DNA of 64,000 nt from Pseudomonadota bacterium. GTDB taxonomy: Bacteria; Pseudomonadota; Gammaproteobacteria; Burkholderiales; SG8-39. Of the stretch, positions 62,320-64,000 are shown one piece after another (the first letter of the stretch is position 1; the number at the start of each line of letters is the position of its first letter). The stretch spans positions 1-64,000 of the forward strand of contig JAJZPQ010000011.1 in assembly GCA_021811085.1 (NCBI GenBank), written 5' to 3'. Under the pieces are notes generated by a model that worked only from the letters and a program-made list of their open reading frames with translations, was not told the DNA's origin and made no database searches. The position numbers and the translations under genes were made by a program.

Positions 62320-63213
62320 GTGAGCGCCAAACTGACACAGACCAGCCGTTACGAGTTTTCCCCGATCATCGACCGCAAGCCGCTGAAGCTGCCGCACGGG
62401 GCGCGCGTGGCGGTCGTGCCCTACATCAACATCGAGCATTTTCCGGAAGACATTCCGGGCACGGCGCTGGTGCCCGGCACCGCCAAGTTCACGCCGGACA
62501 CGCTGAACTACGGTTGGCGCGACTACGGCAACCGCGTCGGCCTGTGGCGCATGATGGACATGATGGACCGCTACGGTTATCGGGGTACGATATGTCTGAA
62601 CTCAGACCTCATCCGCGAGTATCCGCGCATCATCGAGGAAGGCGAGAAGCGAAAATGGGCCTGGATCGGCCACGGCATCAACAATGCGCCGGCGAACTTC
62701 TTGAGTGGCAAGAGCGAGGCCGAAGAGCGCGAAATCATCCGTACCGTGCTCACCGAGATGGAGAAGCGGCTCGGCCGCAAGACCAAGGGCTGGCTCGGTC
62801 CCTTCCTGTGCGAAACCTTCAATACCCCGGACATCCTTGCCGACCTGGGGGTCGAATACCTGTGCGATTTCACTGCCGACGATCAGCCGTTCAAGTTCAA
62901 TGTCAAGAAAGGCAGCCTGATTTCGGTGCCGTATACGGTCGAGCTAAACGATATCCCGGCGATCATGAATATCGGCGTCAGCGGCGAGCAGTTTGGCGAC
63001 ATGATCGTCGACCAATTCGATGTGCTGTACCGGGAGGGCAAGCACAACGCGCGCATCATGCCGATATGCCTGCACACATTCCTGGTCGGCCAGCCGTTCC
63101 GCGCCAAACATCTCGAGCGGGCGTTCAAGTACATGGCCGAACATGAGGGCGTGTGGCTGACGACCGGCGACGAGGTCAACGACTGGTATCGCGCCGAATA
63201 CCTCGGCAAATGA
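62320..63213 (+). CDS. NodB-type polysaccharide deacetylase family protein (PuuE/allantoinase-like)
   Basis: A 297-residue protein with a GTG start (V/M-SAKLTQTSRYEFSPII). Segments: RDYGNRVGLWRMMDMMDRYG, RGTICLNSDLIREYPRIIEE, WAWIGHGINNAPANFLSGKS (metal-site region; the common H-(S/T)-x3-H is altered) and GWLGPFLCETFNTPDILADL. C-terminally FLVGQPFRAKHLERAFKYMA follows, as in metal-independent allantoinases of the PuuE type. It lies 26 bases after the amidase. A cyclic ureide or amide hydrolase role would suit the hydantoinase/amidase context. Confidence 0.88.
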   Translation: MSAKLTQTSRYEFSPIIDRKPLKLPHGARVAVVPYINIEHFPEDIPGTALVPGTAKFTPDTLNYGWRDYGNRVGLWRMMDMMDRYGYRGTICLNSDLIREYPRIIEEGEKRKWAWIGHGINNAPANFLSGKSEAEEREIIRTVLTEMEKRLGRKTKGWLGPFLCETFNTPDILADLGVEYLCDFTADDQPFKFNVKKGSLISVPYTVELNDIPAIMNIGVSGEQFGDMIVDQFDVLYREGKHNARIMPICLHTFLVGQPFRAKHLERAFKYMAEHEGVWLTTGDEVNDWYRAEYLGK

Positions 63214-63660
63214 GGCAGCGAGCGGATTGGGCGGCCGGGGTCGATATCGTCGACGGCATCTTGACTTGGAAAGGCGGTGGCGCCACACTTCCCCGACGTG
63301 CTGGCTAGGGCGGCCTGCCCTATGGCGAAGCGGCGCTGTCGGCCGCGGTGGCGGTCGCCGCCAGCCGGCGGTTCCGACGTATGTATTGTCCGTGCCGGCG
63401 TACCCACCACTGGCGAGATGCTCTCGGTCACGATGTGGAATTCGGCGATTACGACAGATTGCCCTATGACTTAATTCTGAAGGCCGGGCATGTCGCCCAG
63501 GTCGATTACCGGAGGACTTCCAATGATCAACACCCAAGGAAACCAATCCGTTGCCGCGTTCCCGGTGGCGGAGAACTGGCGTGCTAGTTTCCTGCCTTCT
63601 TACATCAGACCACACCTGATGCACCACAAACGGGCGACCAAAAACGGAAAAGGATTGGGT
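63214..63660 (+). other. Gene-poor stretch with possible amidohydrolase start remnant
   Basis: No intact gene. Around 63464-63508 the plus strand reads PYDLILKAGHVAQVDYR, the usual opening of urease-type amidohydrolases, but it has no start and no continuation. A ribosome-binding-like GGAGGA at 63511 precedes ATG 63522, whose frame is short. No promoter is evident for the gene at 63661. Confidence 0.35.
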
Positions 63661-64000
63661 ATGCGGAGGCATCTGCTAAAGCTGGGGCTCCTCGCGGCCG
63701 TGTTATGCGCCGTTGCCAGCGCGCGGGCCGAGACCATCACCGTCACCCACTGGGGTGCCGCCTTCTACGGCGCCCCCTACGCAGTAGCGATGAATAAAGG
63801 CTTCTTCAAGAAGCACGGCGTGGACGTCACCGGCATCCTCACCTCGCAGGGCGGCGGCACCTCGGTGCGCAATACGCTGGCCGGCGACCTGCCCTTCGGC
63901 GAGGTAGCCCTGCCCGCCGCAGTGGAAGCCATCAACAACGGCGTGCCCCTGCGCATCATCGGCGGCGGCGTGCAGAGCGTGGCCGACATCCTGTGGATGG
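63661..64000 (+). CDS. ABC-type substrate-binding protein, NitT/TauT/SsuA-like (partial)
   Basis: The first 113 codons of a periplasmic binding protein; the gene runs off the right edge. The signal peptide is HLLKLGLLAAVLCAVASARA, followed by ETITVTHWGAAFYGAPYAVA, MNKGFFKKHGVDVTGILTSQ, GGGTSVRNTLAGDLPFGEVA then LPAAVEAINNGVPLRIIGGG. The G-F-F-K-K-x-G-x-x-V and G-x-x-x-x-R-x-x-x-A-G-D-x-x-F-G patterns mark the nitrate/sulfonate/thiamine-precursor family. It likely starts an ABC transporter operon and could import the substrate of the preceding cluster. Confidence 0.9.
   Translation, partial: MRRHLLKLGLLAAVLCAVASARAETITVTHWGAAFYGAPYAVAMNKGFFKKHGVDVTGILTSQGGGTSVRNTLAGDLPFGEVALPAAVEAINNGVPLRIIGGGVQSVADILWM

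Noticed and set aside
59702-62338. An 878-codon open frame on the minus strand, opposite leuCD-like and amidase genes
   Set aside because: It is antisense to three genes with clear motifs and normal start sites; long mirror frames arise from GC-rich codon use. No family motif is seen in it.

Overview
The window looks like an accessory catabolic region of a GC-rich betaproteobacterium, most likely Burkholderiales. The evidence is the number of Bug/TctC-type periplasmic binding proteins, TRAP transporters, CaiB/BaiF CoA transferases, paired acyl-CoA dehydrogenases and IclR regulators. There are no housekeeping genes, rRNAs, complete tRNAs or CRISPR arrays. Decayed genes and IS remnants (IS200/IS605-like, IS21-like) mark the joins between blocks.

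Layout. (1) 1-5957, minus strand: a cluster headed by a selenoprotein. Its 179-codon frame is interrupted by an in-frame TGA that reads UGSC, with a bacterial-type SECIS hairpin 19 nt downstream. It is followed by two paralogous proteins of unknown function, an amidohydrolase, a GST-like protein, a Bug binding protein, and the start of what may be a second UGSC-like protein. (2) 5958-6790: debris. (3) 6791-11636: IclR regulator, acyl-CoA ligase, cyclase-family hydrolase and acyl-CoA dehydrogenase, with a strong promoter/operator between the divergent ligase and cyclase. (4) 11637-16750: IS200 remnant, a complete TRAP transporter, an alpha/beta hydrolase and the remains of a second, collapsed TRAP operon. 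(5) 16740-21128, minus strand: selA-selB-thioredoxin-reductase-like genes joined by 4-nt overlaps, then the 5' half only of a tRNA-Sec gene (selC). (6) 21178-22200: IS200-like element and a decayed radical-SAM maturase. (7) 22213-31833 and (8) 33642-42607: two similarly built acyl-CoA modules (IclR, binding protein or TRAP, CaiB transferases, acyl-CoA dehydrogenase pairs, SDR or enoyl-CoA hydratase), separated by an IS21 remnant and chimeric pseudogenes. (9) 42609-44526: gene fragments, a palindrome-rich repeat element and a NUDIX hydrolase. (10) 44527-63213: a PrpR-like sigma-54 activator divergent from a long plus-strand gene set behind a consensus -24/-12 promoter. That set holds a CoA transferase, hydantoinase A/B-like subunits, an HMG-CoA-lyase-like enzyme, YCF48-like + MMPL/RND + DUF1302 + DUF1329 envelope proteins, LeuC/LeuD-like isomerase subunits, an isochorismatase-like amidase and a NodB-type deacetylase. 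(11) 63661-64000: the start of an ABC-type binding protein.

How the parts fit. The acyl-CoA modules look like uptake plus CoA activation/transfer plus beta-oxidation-type steps for unidentified organic acids. The sigma-54 cluster looks like a regulated pathway for a branched or hydroxylated acid or amide, with an envelope transport set for a hydrophobic compound. Most striking is selenocysteine: a UGSC selenoprotein, its decoding machinery (selA, selB) with a dedicated reductase, and a broken selC lie within 16 kb. Either a second selC exists elsewhere in the genome, or this selenoprotein system is being lost.
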